Part shown: piece by piece, positions 46,978 to 57,130 of the stretch | Layout of the letters: each line of letters opens with the position of its first letter | How positions within the stretch are numbered: the stretch's first letter is position 1 | Position numbers and translations under genes: made by a program | NCBI RefSeq assembly: GCF_003339685.1 | Contig: NZ_QPKI01000009.1 | Span: 1 to 64,000, forward strand | Source of the DNA: Halomonas sp. DQ26W | GTDB taxonomy: Bacteria > Pseudomonadota > Gammaproteobacteria > Pseudomonadales > Halomonadaceae | Length of the DNA: 64,000 nt | Direction of reading: 5' to 3' | The notes under the pieces: generated by a model | Told to the model about the DNA's origin: nothing | Seen by the model: only the letters and a program-made list of their open reading frames with translations | The model's database searches: none

Positions 46978-48152
46978 TCCGAGGCCAACTCGGGAATCAT
47001 GTCGGCGGGGACAGGCCGCGACAGGCCAAAACCCTGCACATGGGTACAGCCAAAACGGGCCAGGGTCGGCAGGCAGTCGAGCTCCTCGACCCCTTCGGCC
47101 ACCACCCGGATACCCAGGCGGCGCCCCAGCAGGGCGACCGCCTCGACGATGGCCGCATCCTGGGAGTCCTGCTGCAGGTGACTCACGAAGCTACGGTCGA
47201 TCTTGAGTTCGCTGATCGGCAGCATCTGCAAGCGTGACAGCGAGGAGAACCCCACGCCGAAGTCATCTACCGACACCTCCATCCCGTTGAGGTGCAGCCG
47301 GGCGGCTATTTCCGAGCCCAGCAGTTCGTCATCCATGGCCGCGGTCTCGGTGATCTCTAGCACCACCTGGGGCGGCTCGCCCGGCCGCCAATGGTGTATC
47401 ATCGAGAGTAGCTGCGACTCCATGAGGTCATCGGCGGTAACATTTACCGACAACGACAGTACAACGCCCATGCTAGCCCACTGCGCAGCATCGGCAAGCG
47501 CCTGCTCAAGCACGTGGCAGGTCAGGCGACGGCTCTGGCCGACGGTAAGCATGGGCAGGAAGCTGGCCGGCCCGATCAGCCCGATCTCGGGGTGCGACCA
47601 GCGCACCAGCGCCTCGACACCGCTCAAGCGGCCCGTGGCGAGCTCGAACTGCGGCTGGTAGTGGAGGGTGAGTTCGTGCCGCTCCAAGGCTCGGTCGAGC
47701 TCTGCGGCGGAGAAGAAAGGGTCATCCTCGGGCGCAATGGCCGGTTTGCGCCCCAAATGCAGTCGGTCCAGCCGCTGGCGCAGTTCGGCCAACCGCATCG
47801 GCTTTTCCAGCGAACCGAGCATCTGCAGGCCCAGGGTATGCCCCACCCGTTCGGCGATGCGCGAAATCTTGCGCTCGACGCCGCCCAGCAGCAACACCCA
47901 GCCTGCATAGCGCCGTTCGGCCAGCAGGCGCAGCAGGGCTATCCCGTCCGGGTCGCCGAATTCCAGCCCCATGATGACCAGTTGAGGGTCACATTCGGAG
48001 ATCTCCTCCAACAGGAGGTCAGCCCGACGATAGCAGCGGCTTTCCATACCCAGCACATGCAGCTGGAGCGACAGGACTGCCACTACATCGGGATCCTCGT
48101 CCAGAACAACGACCAGGGCGCGGTCCTCTTCTTCTATCGACAACACGTTCAT
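46917..48152 (-). CDS. REC-EAL protein with degenerate receiver
   Basis: 411 residues. An N-terminal CheY-like domain (about 12-130: LVVVLDEDPDVVAVLSLQLH, VIMGLEFGDPDGIALL, SLEKPMRL) in which the phosphoacceptor Asp is Gly (VIMGLE), so it is probably not phosphorylated. The EAL domain (about 148-385) keeps GVEALVRW, SVNVTADDL, LEITETAA, DDFGVGFSSLSR, LKIDRSFV and VAEGVEE, as needed for c-di-GMP phosphodiesterase activity. It tail-overlaps the AidB-like gene (61 bp). Stands alone on its strand. Confidence 0.88.
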   Translation of the reverse strand: MNVLSIEEEDRALVVVLDEDPDVVAVLSLQLHVLGMESRCYRRADLLLEEISECDPQLVIMGLEFGDPDGIALLRLLAERRYAGWVLLLGGVERKISRIAERVGHTLGLQMLGSLEKPMRLAELRQRLDRLHLGRKPAIAPEDDPFFSAAELDRALERHELTLHYQPQFELATGRLSGVEALVRWSHPEIGLIGPASFLPMLTVGQSRRLTCHVLEQALADAAQWASMGVVLSLSVNVTADDLMESQLLSMIHHWRPGEPPQVVLEITETAAMDDELLGSEIAARLHLNGMEVSVDDFGVGFSSLSRLQMLPISELKIDRSFVSHLQQDSQDAAIVEAVALLGRRLGIRVVAEGVEELDCLPTLARFGCTHVQGFGLSRPVPADMIPELASDQSPIRARIVASVASAGITP

Positions 48153-48227
48153 GGGGGTTTCCGCTTGCGAATAGCCTCGAGGCTATCATCATCCCCGACG
48201 CTAGGGCCGGGGCGGCTGTCAACGCTA

Positions 48228-48845
48228 TCAACCGAGAGGGCCGACTACCACCCGCAGGGCAAGGGCCAGCAGCATCACGCTGGTAATGCGATGGATCCAG
48301 TGGGCGCGGCTCTGGAGCCAAGGCAGCACCCGGGAGTGCGTCAGTGAAACCGCCACCAGCACATACCAGCCGCCGTCGATGATCATGGCAGTGAGCACGA
48401 TGATCGCCTTCGCCGCCAGGCTCATATCCGGGGCCACGAACTGGCTGAGCAGTGCAATGAAGAACAGGATCAGCTTGGGGTTGCCCAGCGCCACCAGCAT
48501 GCCTTCCCGCGCCGCCTGGCTGCGGGTCGTGGCCGTGGCCTTCGCCTCAAGGGCGCTGACCCGCCCGGCGCGCAGCGCCTTGATGCCGAGCCAGGCCAGG
48601 TAGGCCGCGCCCGCCCAGGTGATCGCCTGGAACAGGGCCGGGAAGCGTGCGATCAGCGCTCCCAGCCCCCATACCGTCAACAGGGCATAGAACCCCACGC
48701 CCAGCGCATGAAAGAGCGCCGCCGCCACTCCCGGCGCGCGACCTCCGCCCAGGGTGTGGCGCAGCACCAGCACCAAGCTGGGCCCGGGGGACATGGCCCC
48801 CATGGCACAGACTGCCACCAGCGACATCCATAGCGAAAACGGCAT
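48228..48845 (-). CDS. LysE family exporter
   Basis: 205 residues, six membrane helices. LysE-type start MGAMSPGPSLVLVLRHTLG and the loop ALGNPKLILFFIALLSQFV are characteristic of the amino-acid/homoserine lactone exporter family (RhtB/LysE). ATG 48845 follows AGGAGAGGATCGGA; a longer frame (48887) is less likely. Substrate unknown. Confidence 0.88.
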   Translation of the reverse strand: MPFSLWMSLVAVCAMGAMSPGPSLVLVLRHTLGGGRAPGVAAALFHALGVGFYALLTVWGLGALIARFPALFQAITWAGAAYLAWLGIKALRAGRVSALEAKATATTRSQAAREGMLVALGNPKLILFFIALLSQFVAPDMSLAAKAIIVLTAMIIDGGWYVLVAVSLTHSRVLPWLQSRAHWIHRITSVMLLALALRVVVGPLG

Positions 48846-48898
48846 TCCGATCCTCTCCTCGATGCAGCCGACGCCGCCCTTCAGCACCGCTCATGTCC

Positions 48899-49312
48899 TC
48901 AGCGGTGAAACTGCCCTTCCCGCTCCGGCTGCCACAGGATGGCGTCGATGCGTAGCTTGGTCTCGCCGCCTCCGGGCAGCGGCCAGTCAATGACGTCACC
49001 GATACGCAGGCCGATCAGCCCCGCGCCGATGGGCGCCATGACCGAGATACCGTCTTCGGTCTTGGCCAGGGCATGAGGGTAGACCAAGGTGCGGATGATC
49101 TGCCGATTGCGGTTCAGGTCGGTGAACTGCACCTGGCTGTTCATGCTGACCACATCATCGGGGATCTCTTCCGGGTCGACCACCTGGCCCCGTTCGAGCT
49201 CCTCCTCAAGGCAGTCGGCGACGAAGCGGTCTTTCTCATCCACCTGATCAATCAGACGCTGCAGGCGATCAGCATCCAGACGGTTGATGAGAATGGGGGG
49301 ACGGGGTGACAT
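48899..49312 (-). CDS. rnk: regulator of nucleoside diphosphate kinase
   Basis: 137 residues (E. coli Rnk 136). N-terminal coiled region LDADRLQRLIDQVDEKDRFV and C-terminal GreA/GreB-like FKBP domain (VSMNSQVQFTDL, SVMAPIGAGLIGLRIGDVID). Rnk binds RNA polymerase near the secondary channel. ATG 49312 has AGGAGG five bases upstream. Confidence 0.9.
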   Translation of the reverse strand: MSPRPPILINRLDADRLQRLIDQVDEKDRFVADCLEEELERGQVVDPEEIPDDVVSMNSQVQFTDLNRNRQIIRTLVYPHALAKTEDGISVMAPIGAGLIGLRIGDVIDWPLPGGGETKLRIDAILWQPEREGQFHR

Positions 49313-49448
49313 GACGACCTCCTTTTGGCCGGTCGGCGAGGTGAACACGCTGCCGGCCCTACAACTAAAACAGCCCTTCGCCCGCATTGGGGAGAAGGAC
49401 TGTGACGATAGCGACATGATAAGCCCGACCTCGGGCCTTGTCAGGCCT

Positions 49449-49604
49449 TCACGGCCGGTTTCGGCGGCCTGTAAAGATTACCACGACGCCCAGTACGGCC
49501 AGCGTCAACCCGACGAACATCGCCGGGTTCTGGGTCTGAAAGCCGAACAGGGTCAAACCTACCCCCAGCACGATCAATGCCGTGGCGAACCACTTCACAC
49601 CCAT
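49449..49604 (-). CDS. small two-helix membrane protein
   Basis: 51 residues: MGVKWFATALIVLGVGLTLF, GFQTQNPAMF, VGLTLAVLGVVVIFTGRR. ATG 49604 follows GAGGAGTGCGTC. Resembles small DUF-type halophile membrane proteins; function unknown. Confidence 0.6.
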   Translation of the reverse strand: MGVKWFATALIVLGVGLTLFGFQTQNPAMFVGLTLAVLGVVVIFTGRRNRP

Positions 49605-49680
49605 GACGCACTCCTCGCAAATCAGTATAGCCACCAGCATGACGTCGATACTGAGGCATATCAAGGAAATAGCGGAAGGC

Positions 49681-50001
49681 TCACATCACGCCAAGGGTCT
49701 CCAGCGCTCTGCGAGTCGCCTCGAAGGGAACAAAGAGTGCCTCTGGAGAGAGGTTCAGTACCACCATCAGCAGGGCGAAGGTCACCGCGCTGCCGATAAG
49801 GAAGCTCACCACGTGGAAACCACGCCGCCCGGCTTTCTCCACCGAGCGGCTTCTGCCTTGATGCGCACGGGGTGGAAAGTCCGCCTCGTCCGCGAACTCC
49901 TCGCCGGCACTTCCGCGGCCACGCCTCAACCATCCCGGCGGCGGCCGGCCCTCCCGCCGATCCCCCTCCCTCCAGCTCTCCTCCCGGTCTTCCATACTCA
50001 T
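49681..50001 (-). CDS. hypothetical single-pass membrane protein
   Basis: 106 residues: Arg/Gly/Glu-rich hydrophilic first 65 residues, then one helix (HVVSFLIGSAVTFALLMVVL) and an amphipathic tail. ATG 50001 has GAGG eight bases before; a nearby GTG and ATG are alternatives. No family recognised. Confidence 0.55.
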   Translation of the reverse strand: MSMEDREESWREGDRREGRPPPGWLRRGRGSAGEEFADEADFPPRAHQGRSRSVEKAGRRGFHVVSFLIGSAVTFALLMVVLNLSPEALFVPFEATRRALETLGVM

Positions 50002-50108
50002 GCTCACACCCTCGCCGGTAGCGCCACTGCTTCACATTATCATAGCGGTGAAGATGGCTTGGGGTGTTGAACACGTAAAGGGCTGGAAAGCAGAAGGCCA
50101 GAAATGCA

Positions 50109-50132
50109 AACAGCCGCTCGTAAGCGACTGTT
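50109..50132 (-). terminator. hairpin downstream of tRNA-Leu
   Basis: 10-bp stem AACAGCCGCT/AGCGACTGTT with loop CGTA and one G-U pair, starting 8 bp after the CCA end on the minus strand, where TTGCATTT follows. On the plus strand TTTTT follows, but no plus-strand gene ends nearby. Confidence 0.6.
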
Positions 50133-50139
50133 TTTCAAG

Positions 50140-50226
50140 TGGTACCGGCGGTCGGACTCGAACCGACAAGGGCTTGCACCCGGCGGATTTTGAATCCGCT
50201 GCGTCTACCAATTCCGCCACGCCGGC
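50140..50226 (-). tRNA. tRNA-Leu (anticodon CAA)
   Basis: 87 nt including encoded CCA. Class II tRNA with a long variable arm; the anticodon stem GCGGA/TCCGC closes the loop TTCAAAA, giving CAA (decodes UUG). The T arm contains GGTTCGAGTCC. The D arm is GCGG-AATTGGTAGA-CGC. Acceptor stem GCCGGCG pairs with CGCCGGT, leaving a G1-U72 wobble at the end and discriminator A. Confidence 0.95.
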
Positions 50227-50236
50227 AGCGCGGTGC

Positions 50237-50264
50237 ATTATACGTGGCCTTCACGGCAGGTCAA
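50237..50264 (-). promoter_or_regulatory. sigma-70 promoter of tRNA-Leu
   Basis: On the minus strand TTGACC (50264-50259) is separated by 16 bp from a perfect TATAAT (50242-50237), followed by the GC-rich stretch GCACCGCGC, as in stable RNA promoters. The mature tRNA starts 10 bp downstream of the -10 box. Confidence 0.8.
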
Positions 50265-50365
50265 TCGGGTTGCCTGACGACGCGGTCATTTTTCGGTATC
50301 CTTGCGGGCTTGTCCGGCTGCCCGCCAGCCGCTTCTGACGACCTTTCCTGCGGAACCGAACCTGC

Positions 50366-51406
50366 ATGCAGCGCGCCGATTTCCATTACGAGCTTCCCGA
50401 GGATCTGATCGCTCGCTACCCCTCCGAGCAGCGCAGCGACTGCCGCCTGCTGTGCGTGGCTGGCCCAACCGGTGATCTCGCCCACCGCCGCTTCGTTGAC
50501 CTGCTCGGCCTGCTCGAGCCCGGCGACCTGCTGGTGTTTAACGACACCCGGGTGATTCCCGCGCGGCTGCACGGCCACAAGGCCAGCGGCGGCAAGGTGG
50601 AGATGCTGCTGGAGCGTCCGTTGGACGCCTATCGCGGCCTGGCCCATCTGCGCAGCAGCAAGTCGCCCAAGCCCGGCACCGAACTGATCTTCGAGGGCGA
50701 CATCCATGCCGTAGTGGAGGGCCGCCGCGATGCGCTGTTCGAGCTGCACTTCCTGGGCGAGACACCGCTGATCACGCTACTAGAGCGTCATGGGCATATG
50801 CCGCTGCCGCCCTACATCACCCGCGAGGACGAACTGGCCGACCGCGAGCGCTACCAGACCGTCTACGCGCGACGCGACGGTGCCGTGGCCGCCCCCACCG
50901 CCGGGCTGCACTTCGATGAGCCGCTGCTGCAACGTCTTGCAGCGAAGGGCATCGACAGTGCCTTCGTCACCCTGCACGTGGGGGCCGGCACCTTCCAACC
51001 GGTACGCGCCAACGACATCCGCGAGCACCAGATGCACAGCGAATGGATCGACGTGGGCGAGGCAGCCTGCGAGAAGGTCCGCGCCGCCCGCGCCGCCGGT
51101 CGCCGCGTGGTCGCGGTAGGCACTACCAGCGTGCGCTGCCTGGAGAGCGCCTGCGCCAACAGTAGCGACGGCGAGATCGCCCCCTACAGCGGCGAGACCG
51201 ATATCTTCATCTACCCAGGCTACGAGTGGCACTGCGTGGATGCTCTGATCACCAACTTCCACCTACCCGAATCGACGCTGCTGATGCTGGTGTCGTCGTT
51301 TGCCGGGTACGAGGCAACGCTGGCCGCCTATCGCGAGGCCGTCGCCGAGCGCTACGCCTTCTTCAGCTATGGCGATGCCATGTTCCTGACCCGCAAGACG
51401 AGCTGA
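50366..51406 (+). CDS. queA: S-adenosylmethionine:tRNA ribosyltransferase-isomerase
   Basis: 346 residues. Converts preQ1 at tRNA position 34 to epoxyqueuosine. Motifs: [79 protein letters not shown] and [14 protein letters not shown]. It heads the conserved order queA-tgt-yajC-secD-secF. Confidence 0.97.
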   Translation: MQRADFHYELPEDLIARYPSEQRSDCRLLCVAGPTGDLAHRRFVDLLGLLEPGDLLVFNDTRVIPARLHGHKASGGKVEMLLERPLDAYRGLAHLRSSKSPKPGTELIFEGDIHAVVEGRRDALFELHFLGETPLITLLERHGHMPLPPYITREDELADRERYQTVYARRDGAVAAPTAGLHFDEPLLQRLAAKGIDSAFVTLHVGAGTFQPVRANDIREHQMHSEWIDVGEAACEKVRAARAAGRRVVAVGTTSVRCLESACANSSDGEIAPYSGETDIFIYPGYEWHCVDALITNFHLPESTLLMLVSSFAGYEATLAAYREAVAERYAFFSYGDAMFLTRKTS

Positions 51407-51460
51407 GTTCGATCATGCTGAGTTCAACGCCGACTCATTCACAGCCGATAAGCGCCGTGA

Positions 51461-52660
<1,200 letters not shown>

Positions 52661-52758
52661 TGATCGACCGACTGCCGTGGCCCACCGGCCCGCAGCATCG
52701 CTCGGTCAACGTTTCTCGCACGCAACCTTAACTTACCCTCTCAGGAGACACGCCTCTC

Positions 52759-53088
52759 ATGCTGGATTTCTTCATCTCTCCGGCCATGGCCCAGGACGCT
52801 GGTGGCGCCGGTGGCGGCATCGCTCAGATCGTCATGCTGGTCGGTTTCGTACTGATTTTCTATTTCCTGCTGTGGCGCCCTCAGGCCAAGCGGGCCAAGC
52901 AGCACCGTGAACTGGTCGGCGGCCTCTCCAAGGGCGACGAAGTGGTCATCGGCGGTGGTCTGCTGGGCCGGATCACCAAGGTTGGCGATGATTTCATCTC
53001 CCTGGAAATCGCGGACAATACCGAGGTCAATGTACAGAAGAGCGCTGTGGCGAACGTGCTGCCCAAGGGCACCATCAAGTCCATCTGA
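52759..53088 (+). CDS. yajC: preprotein translocase subunit YajC
   Basis: 109 residues. One N-terminal membrane helix (IAQIVMLVGFVLIFYFLLWR), the family motif RPQAKRAKQHRELVGGLSKGDEVV is split here as RPQAKRAKQHREL and GLSKGDEVVIGGG. It associates with SecDF at the inner membrane. The ATG follows CAGGAGACACGCCTCTC. Confidence 0.96.
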   Translation: MLDFFISPAMAQDAGGAGGGIAQIVMLVGFVLIFYFLLWRPQAKRAKQHRELVGGLSKGDEVVIGGGLLGRITKVGDDFISLEIADNTEVNVQKSAVANVLPKGTIKSI

Positions 53089-53239
53089 CTTCGACGCTCC
53101 TCGTCCTTGCCGATCGACCCTCCCCGGTCGGGTAACGGCGAGGGTCGCAATCCGGCCGATGCCCCAGGCGCTCTTCGCGCCAACGGGCATACGGCCGTAT
53201 TGTCGTCTCGGTAGCCGCTGTTTCAGCCAGCTCTTTGCT

Positions 53240-53279
53240 TTTTCAGCAACCCGTTTTCAGCAACCCGTTTTCAGCAACC
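53240..53279. repeat. 14-bp tandem repeat upstream of secD
   Basis: TTTTCAGCAACCCG occurs at 53240-53253 and 53254-53267, with a partial third copy to 53279. It lies right before the secD ribosome site (AAGGGCAGGG), so copy number could affect leader length or structure. Confidence 0.75.
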
Positions 53280-53294
53280 AAGGGCAGGGCTCGC

Positions 53295-55145
53295 ATGCTC
53301 AATCGTTATCCCCTGTGGAAGTATCTGCTGATAGGCATTGTGCTGCTAGTAGGCCTGGTCTACTCGCTGCCCAACCTCTATCCGGAAGACCCATCGGTAC
53401 AGATCAGTAGTGCCCGCGGTGATGCCACCATCAATGCTGGCCAGCTCGACAATATTCGCCAGTCGCTGGTCGACGCCGGGATCGACATCAAGAGCGTGGA
53501 GAGCGAGGACACCCGGGTCCTGATCCGCCTGGACGATCCCGATGACCAACTGCGCTCCCGCGACATGATTGCCAGCATGCTCGGCGACGAGTACGTCGTG
53601 GCATTGAACCTGGCCGAAGCGACGCCCGGCTGGCTGCAGGCGCTCTCCGCCTCACCCATGACCCTGGGGCTCGACCTGCGCGGCGGCGTGCACTTCCTGC
53701 TGGAAGTGGACATGGATGCGGCACTCGAGCAGCGGCTCGAAGTGAATGCCAGCGCCATGCGCGAACAACTGCGCAGCGAACGCATCCGCTACCGCGGCAC
53801 CGAGATCGAAGGCCGCACGCTGACCATCACCTTCACCAACCAGGAAGATCGCGATACCGCCCGCCGGCTGATCGCCCGAGAGTTCCGCGACTTCGACTAC
53901 GAGAGCGCCGGCGATGGACGTGGCGCCCAACTGGTCATGACCATGACCGAGCAGGCGGTCAACGATCTCCAGGACTACGCCGTCAACCAGAACCTCACGA
54001 CCCTGCGCAACCGGGTCGACGAGTTGGGTGTAGCCGAGCCCATGGTGCAGCGCCAGGGCCCCGACCGTATCGTGGTCGAGCTGCCCGGCGTGCAGGACAC
54101 CGTGGCCGCCAAGCGGGTGGTGGGTGCGACCGCCAACCTGGAATTCCGCCTCGAGGCTCACCCTGATACGCCGGACATCGAGACCCAGCCGTTCAGCTTC
54201 CGTAATGATCCCTCGCGCAACGCCGACTTGTTGCGCGACGTGATCATCACCGGCGATAGCGTCTCCAGCGCCAGCCGCAGCTTCGATGAGAACGGCCGGC
54301 CCCAGGTCAATATCAACCTGGACGGCACCGGCGGCACGCTGATGAACCGCGCCACGCGCACCAATATCGGTCGCAACATGGCTGTGCTGTTCATCGAGCA
54401 CCGGACACGCGATCGCACGGTGATCGAGAACGGCGAGGAAGTCACCGTTCGCGAGCCTTACACCGAGCGCGGCCTGATCAGCCTGGCCACCATCCAGAGC
54501 GCGCTGGGCAACAGCTTCCGCATCACCGGGCTCGACTCGCCCACTGAAGCGGCCGAGCTGGCCCTGCTGCTGCGCTCCGGCTCGCTGGCGGCACCGATCT
54601 ACTTCGTGCAGGAGCGCACCATCGGCCCGAGCCTGGGTGCGGAAAACATTCAGCGCGGCGTGATGTCGGTGCAGATCGGCCTGCTGCTGGTGGTGCTGTT
54701 CATGCTGGTCCGCTACAAGGTGTTCGGCATCTTCGCCAACGTCGCCCTGGCGCTCAACCTGACCCTGCTGATTGCCGCCATGTCGATGCTGGGTGCGACC
54801 CTTACCCTGCCCGGCATCGCCGGCATCGTGCTGACGCTGGGCATGGCAGTAGATGCCAACGTGTTGATATTCGAGCGAATACGCGAGGAGCTGCGCAGCG
54901 GGCTGTCGATTCAGCAGGCGATACACGCTGGCTACGAGCGCGCATTCACCTCGATCGTCGATGCCAACATCACTACCCTGCTGGTGGCGGTAATCCTGTT
55001 CTCGATCGGCACCGGGCCGGTCAAGGGCTTCGCGGTGACTCTGTCGCTGGGGATCATCACATCGCTGTTCACCGCCCTGCTGGTGACACGCTCGATGGTG
55101 AACCTCACCTACGGTGGCAAACCAGTCAAGAAGCTCTGGATATAA
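53295..55145 (+). CDS. secD: protein translocase subunit SecD
   Basis: 616 residues (E. coli 615). Six membrane helices with a large periplasmic P1 domain between TM1 (YLLIGIVLLVGLVYSLP) and TM2. SecD/RND motifs: LGLDLRGGVHFLLEVDM, LELRSGSLAAPI-type segment LLLRSGSLAAPIYFVQ, and GMAVDANVLIFERIREE. Uses the proton gradient to pull proteins through SecYEG. ATG 53295 is preferred over the upstream ATG 53235, which would translate the tandem repeat. Confidence 0.97.
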   Translation: MLNRYPLWKYLLIGIVLLVGLVYSLPNLYPEDPSVQISSARGDATINAGQLDNIRQSLVDAGIDIKSVESEDTRVLIRLDDPDDQLRSRDMIASMLGDEYVVALNLAEATPGWLQALSASPMTLGLDLRGGVHFLLEVDMDAALEQRLEVNASAMREQLRSERIRYRGTEIEGRTLTITFTNQEDRDTARRLIAREFRDFDYESAGDGRGAQLVMTMTEQAVNDLQDYAVNQNLTTLRNRVDELGVAEPMVQRQGPDRIVVELPGVQDTVAAKRVVGATANLEFRLEAHPDTPDIETQPFSFRNDPSRNADLLRDVIITGDSVSSASRSFDENGRPQVNINLDGTGGTLMNRATRTNIGRNMAVLFIEHRTRDRTVIENGEEVTVREPYTERGLISLATIQSALGNSFRITGLDSPTEAAELALLLRSGSLAAPIYFVQERTIGPSLGAENIQRGVMSVQIGLLLVVLFMLVRYKVFGIFANVALALNLTLLIAAMSMLGATLTLPGIAGIVLTLGMAVDANVLIFERIREELRSGLSIQQAIHAGYERAFTSIVDANITTLLVAVILFSIGTGPVKGFAVTLSLGIITSLFTALLVTRSMVNLTYGGKPVKKLWI

Positions 55146-55154
55146 GAGGTGGTA

Positions 55155-56084
55155 ATGAAAACCCTCATCAATCGACAATTCGACTTCATGGGCAAGCGCC
55201 GCATCGCCTTCGCGGTGTCGGCGGTGCTGATCCTGGCGTCGATCGTCTCGCTGCTGTTCCAGCAGCTCAACCTGGGGCTGGATTTTACCGGCGGCACCCT
55301 GGTAGAAGTGCGCTACAGCGTGGCGCCTTCGCTCGAGGCCATCCGGCTGATCCTGGAGGATGCCGGCTTCCGCGACGTCTCGGTGCAGACCTTCGGTGCT
55401 TCCACAGAGGTACTGATCCGCCTGCAGCAGGCCTTCGACCCCGAAGTGGGCGACCGCGTCGTCAGCCTGCTGCGCGCTGAAGGCGACACCGTCGAGCTGA
55501 TCCGTGCGGAGTTCGTGGGCGCTCAGGTGGGTGAGCAGCTACGTGACCGAAGCGGCCTTGGGCTGCTGGTGGCACTCGGCGTGGTGATGCTCTACGTCGC
55601 CTTCCGCTTCCAGTACAAGTTTGCCATCGGCGCCCTGTTGGCGCTGATGCACGACGTGATCATCGTGGTCGGCATTTTCTCGCTATTCCAGCTCGACTTC
55701 GACCTCACCGTGCTGGCCGCCCTGCTGGCGGTAATCGGCTACTCGCTCAACGACACCATCGTGGTCTACGACCGTATCCGCGAGACGATTCGCAAGTCGC
55801 GAATCGACGACATGCAGGCGATCTTCAACGAAGCGATCAACCTCACCCTGTCCCGTACGCTGGCGACGTCCGGTACCACCTTGCTGGTACTGATGGCACT
55901 GCTGCTGCTGGGTGGAGACATGATCCACTACTTCTCGATCGCACTGATCATCGGCGTCGTGGTGGGTACCTTTTCCTCCATTTATGTCGCCGCGGCGCTG
56001 CTGCTCGCGGTGAAGCTGCAGCGCGAGGACCTGATCCCGGCCAAGAAGGAAGACCTGGAAGAAGGCGAGGAAGAGCTACCATAA
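55155..56084 (+). CDS. secF: protein translocase subunit SecF
   Basis: 309 residues. Six helices; SecF motifs LNLGLDFTGGTLVEVRY, LMHDVIIVVGIFSLFQLDFD and VIGYSLNDTIVVYDRIRE. Partner of SecD; the start is 9 bp after the secD stop with AAGAGG upstream. A Glu-rich C-terminus (EDLEEGEEELP) is unusual but minor. The operon ends here with a strong terminator. Confidence 0.97.
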   Translation: MKTLINRQFDFMGKRRIAFAVSAVLILASIVSLLFQQLNLGLDFTGGTLVEVRYSVAPSLEAIRLILEDAGFRDVSVQTFGASTEVLIRLQQAFDPEVGDRVVSLLRAEGDTVELIRAEFVGAQVGEQLRDRSGLGLLVALGVVMLYVAFRFQYKFAIGALLALMHDVIIVVGIFSLFQLDFDLTVLAALLAVIGYSLNDTIVVYDRIRETIRKSRIDDMQAIFNEAINLTLSRTLATSGTTLLVLMALLLLGGDMIHYFSIALIIGVVVGTFSSIYVAAALLLAVKLQREDLIPAKKEDLEEGEEELP

Positions 56085-56110
56085 GGCGCTTGTCCTTGGC
56101 TAGAACGAGG

Positions 56111-56146
56111 ACCGCCCCCGCAGCATCGCTGCGGGGGCGGTTTCGT
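56111..56146 (+). terminator. strong intrinsic terminator after secF
   Basis: Perfect 14-bp stem ACCGCCCCCGCAGC/GCTGCGGGGGCGGT with loop ATC at 56111-56141, followed by TTCGTT. It lies 27 bp after secF and before the convergent suhB end; it may act in both directions. Confidence 0.85.
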
Positions 56147-56162
56147 TGGCACCCTGAACGAC

Positions 56163-56957
56163 TCAGAAGTGCGGCTTGAGCTGCTGCACCAAAGCCTTGT
56201 AGAGGCGCGGACCGGCGGCCATGAGCCTGCCGTCGTCTTCCACCGAGGGCTGTCCGTCGGGTGTGCCCATCAGGGCGCCGGCTTCCTTGAGCAGCAGGCT
56301 GCCGACCAGGCGGTCCTGCTCCTCCAGACCCAGCACGAAGGCGGCATCGACGCGGCCCGCGGCGAGCTCAGCCATGTCGAGAAGGCCGCTGCCGGTGGCC
56401 AACTGGAGCTGAACCAGGGGGCCGAGCTGCTGGACCAGAGTGAGGTAAGCGGGCAGATGACGGCTGCGCTGGTCGAACTCAGGCAGGCTCATGGCCAGGC
56501 TGGCGCCGGCAATGGCAGTGGTCTTGGCCACGCGAATACGCTTGCCATTGTGCTGGGCACCGCGGCCTCGGCTACTGAGATATTCATCATCGCTGAAGGG
56601 GCATACCACCACCGCATGCTCCGGGCGGCCCTTTACCAGGCAGACCAGGGACAGGGCGAAGCCCTTGCCGGCCACACCGAGGCTGGAATAGCCATGGAAG
56701 GGCTCGATCCGCCATTCGATGTCCAGCCCTTCTCCCTCGCCGGCACGGTGGGGGGTGAAGCGGCCGGAAATACCGTGCTGCGGATAACCGCGGCTGAGCT
56801 GATGGGCGATCAGCGTCTCGGCATTGCGAGCGGTGTCCTCGAGCAGGCGATCGAGGTTGTGTTCCTCGTGAGAATTCTCGATGCGCTCACGAATGCGCAG
56901 GAACTGTTCGGCGGCACTGCGCGTGGCGCGCAATGCAAATTGGACCATCGGATGCAT
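56163..56957 (-). CDS. suhB: SuhB/inositol monophosphatase family protein with altered active site
   Basis: 264 residues. The start MHPMVQFALRATRSAAEQFL and overall length match SuhB (267 in E. coli), which acts with Nus factors in rRNA antitermination and assembly. The metal-binding block, DPIDGT/DPLDGT in active enzymes, reads WRIEPFHGYSSLG here (both Asp lost, Glu and His instead), and the EESG glutamate block reads ISGRFTPHRAG. The C-terminal EEQDRLVGSLLLKEAGA keeps one Asp. It is therefore likely a non-catalytic SuhB that retains the Nus-type role. Confidence 0.85.
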   Translation of the reverse strand: MHPMVQFALRATRSAAEQFLRIRERIENSHEEHNLDRLLEDTARNAETLIAHQLSRGYPQHGISGRFTPHRAGEGEGLDIEWRIEPFHGYSSLGVAGKGFALSLVCLVKGRPEHAVVVCPFSDDEYLSSRGRGAQHNGKRIRVAKTTAIAGASLAMSLPEFDQRSRHLPAYLTLVQQLGPLVQLQLATGSGLLDMAELAAGRVDAAFVLGLEEQDRLVGSLLLKEAGALMGTPDGQPSVEDDGRLMAAGPRLYKALVQQLKPHF

Positions 56958-57130
56958 GATCGGGCCTTGGAGCGTCGGTGGTGTTAAAGAACAGGCTTGT
57001 TCGAACGAAGCGTACAGGTCGAACGTATCGGCGCGAATGCTAGCAGAGTCGGCCCGACTGTGCCATCACCACAAGCGGACATGGTAGACTCTGCGCCCTC
57101 TTTTACCGTGACGCGACAGGCAGGACCACC

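Noticed and set aside
53652-55178. 508-codon minus-strand frame
   Set aside because: Antisense to secD, which has full motif support.
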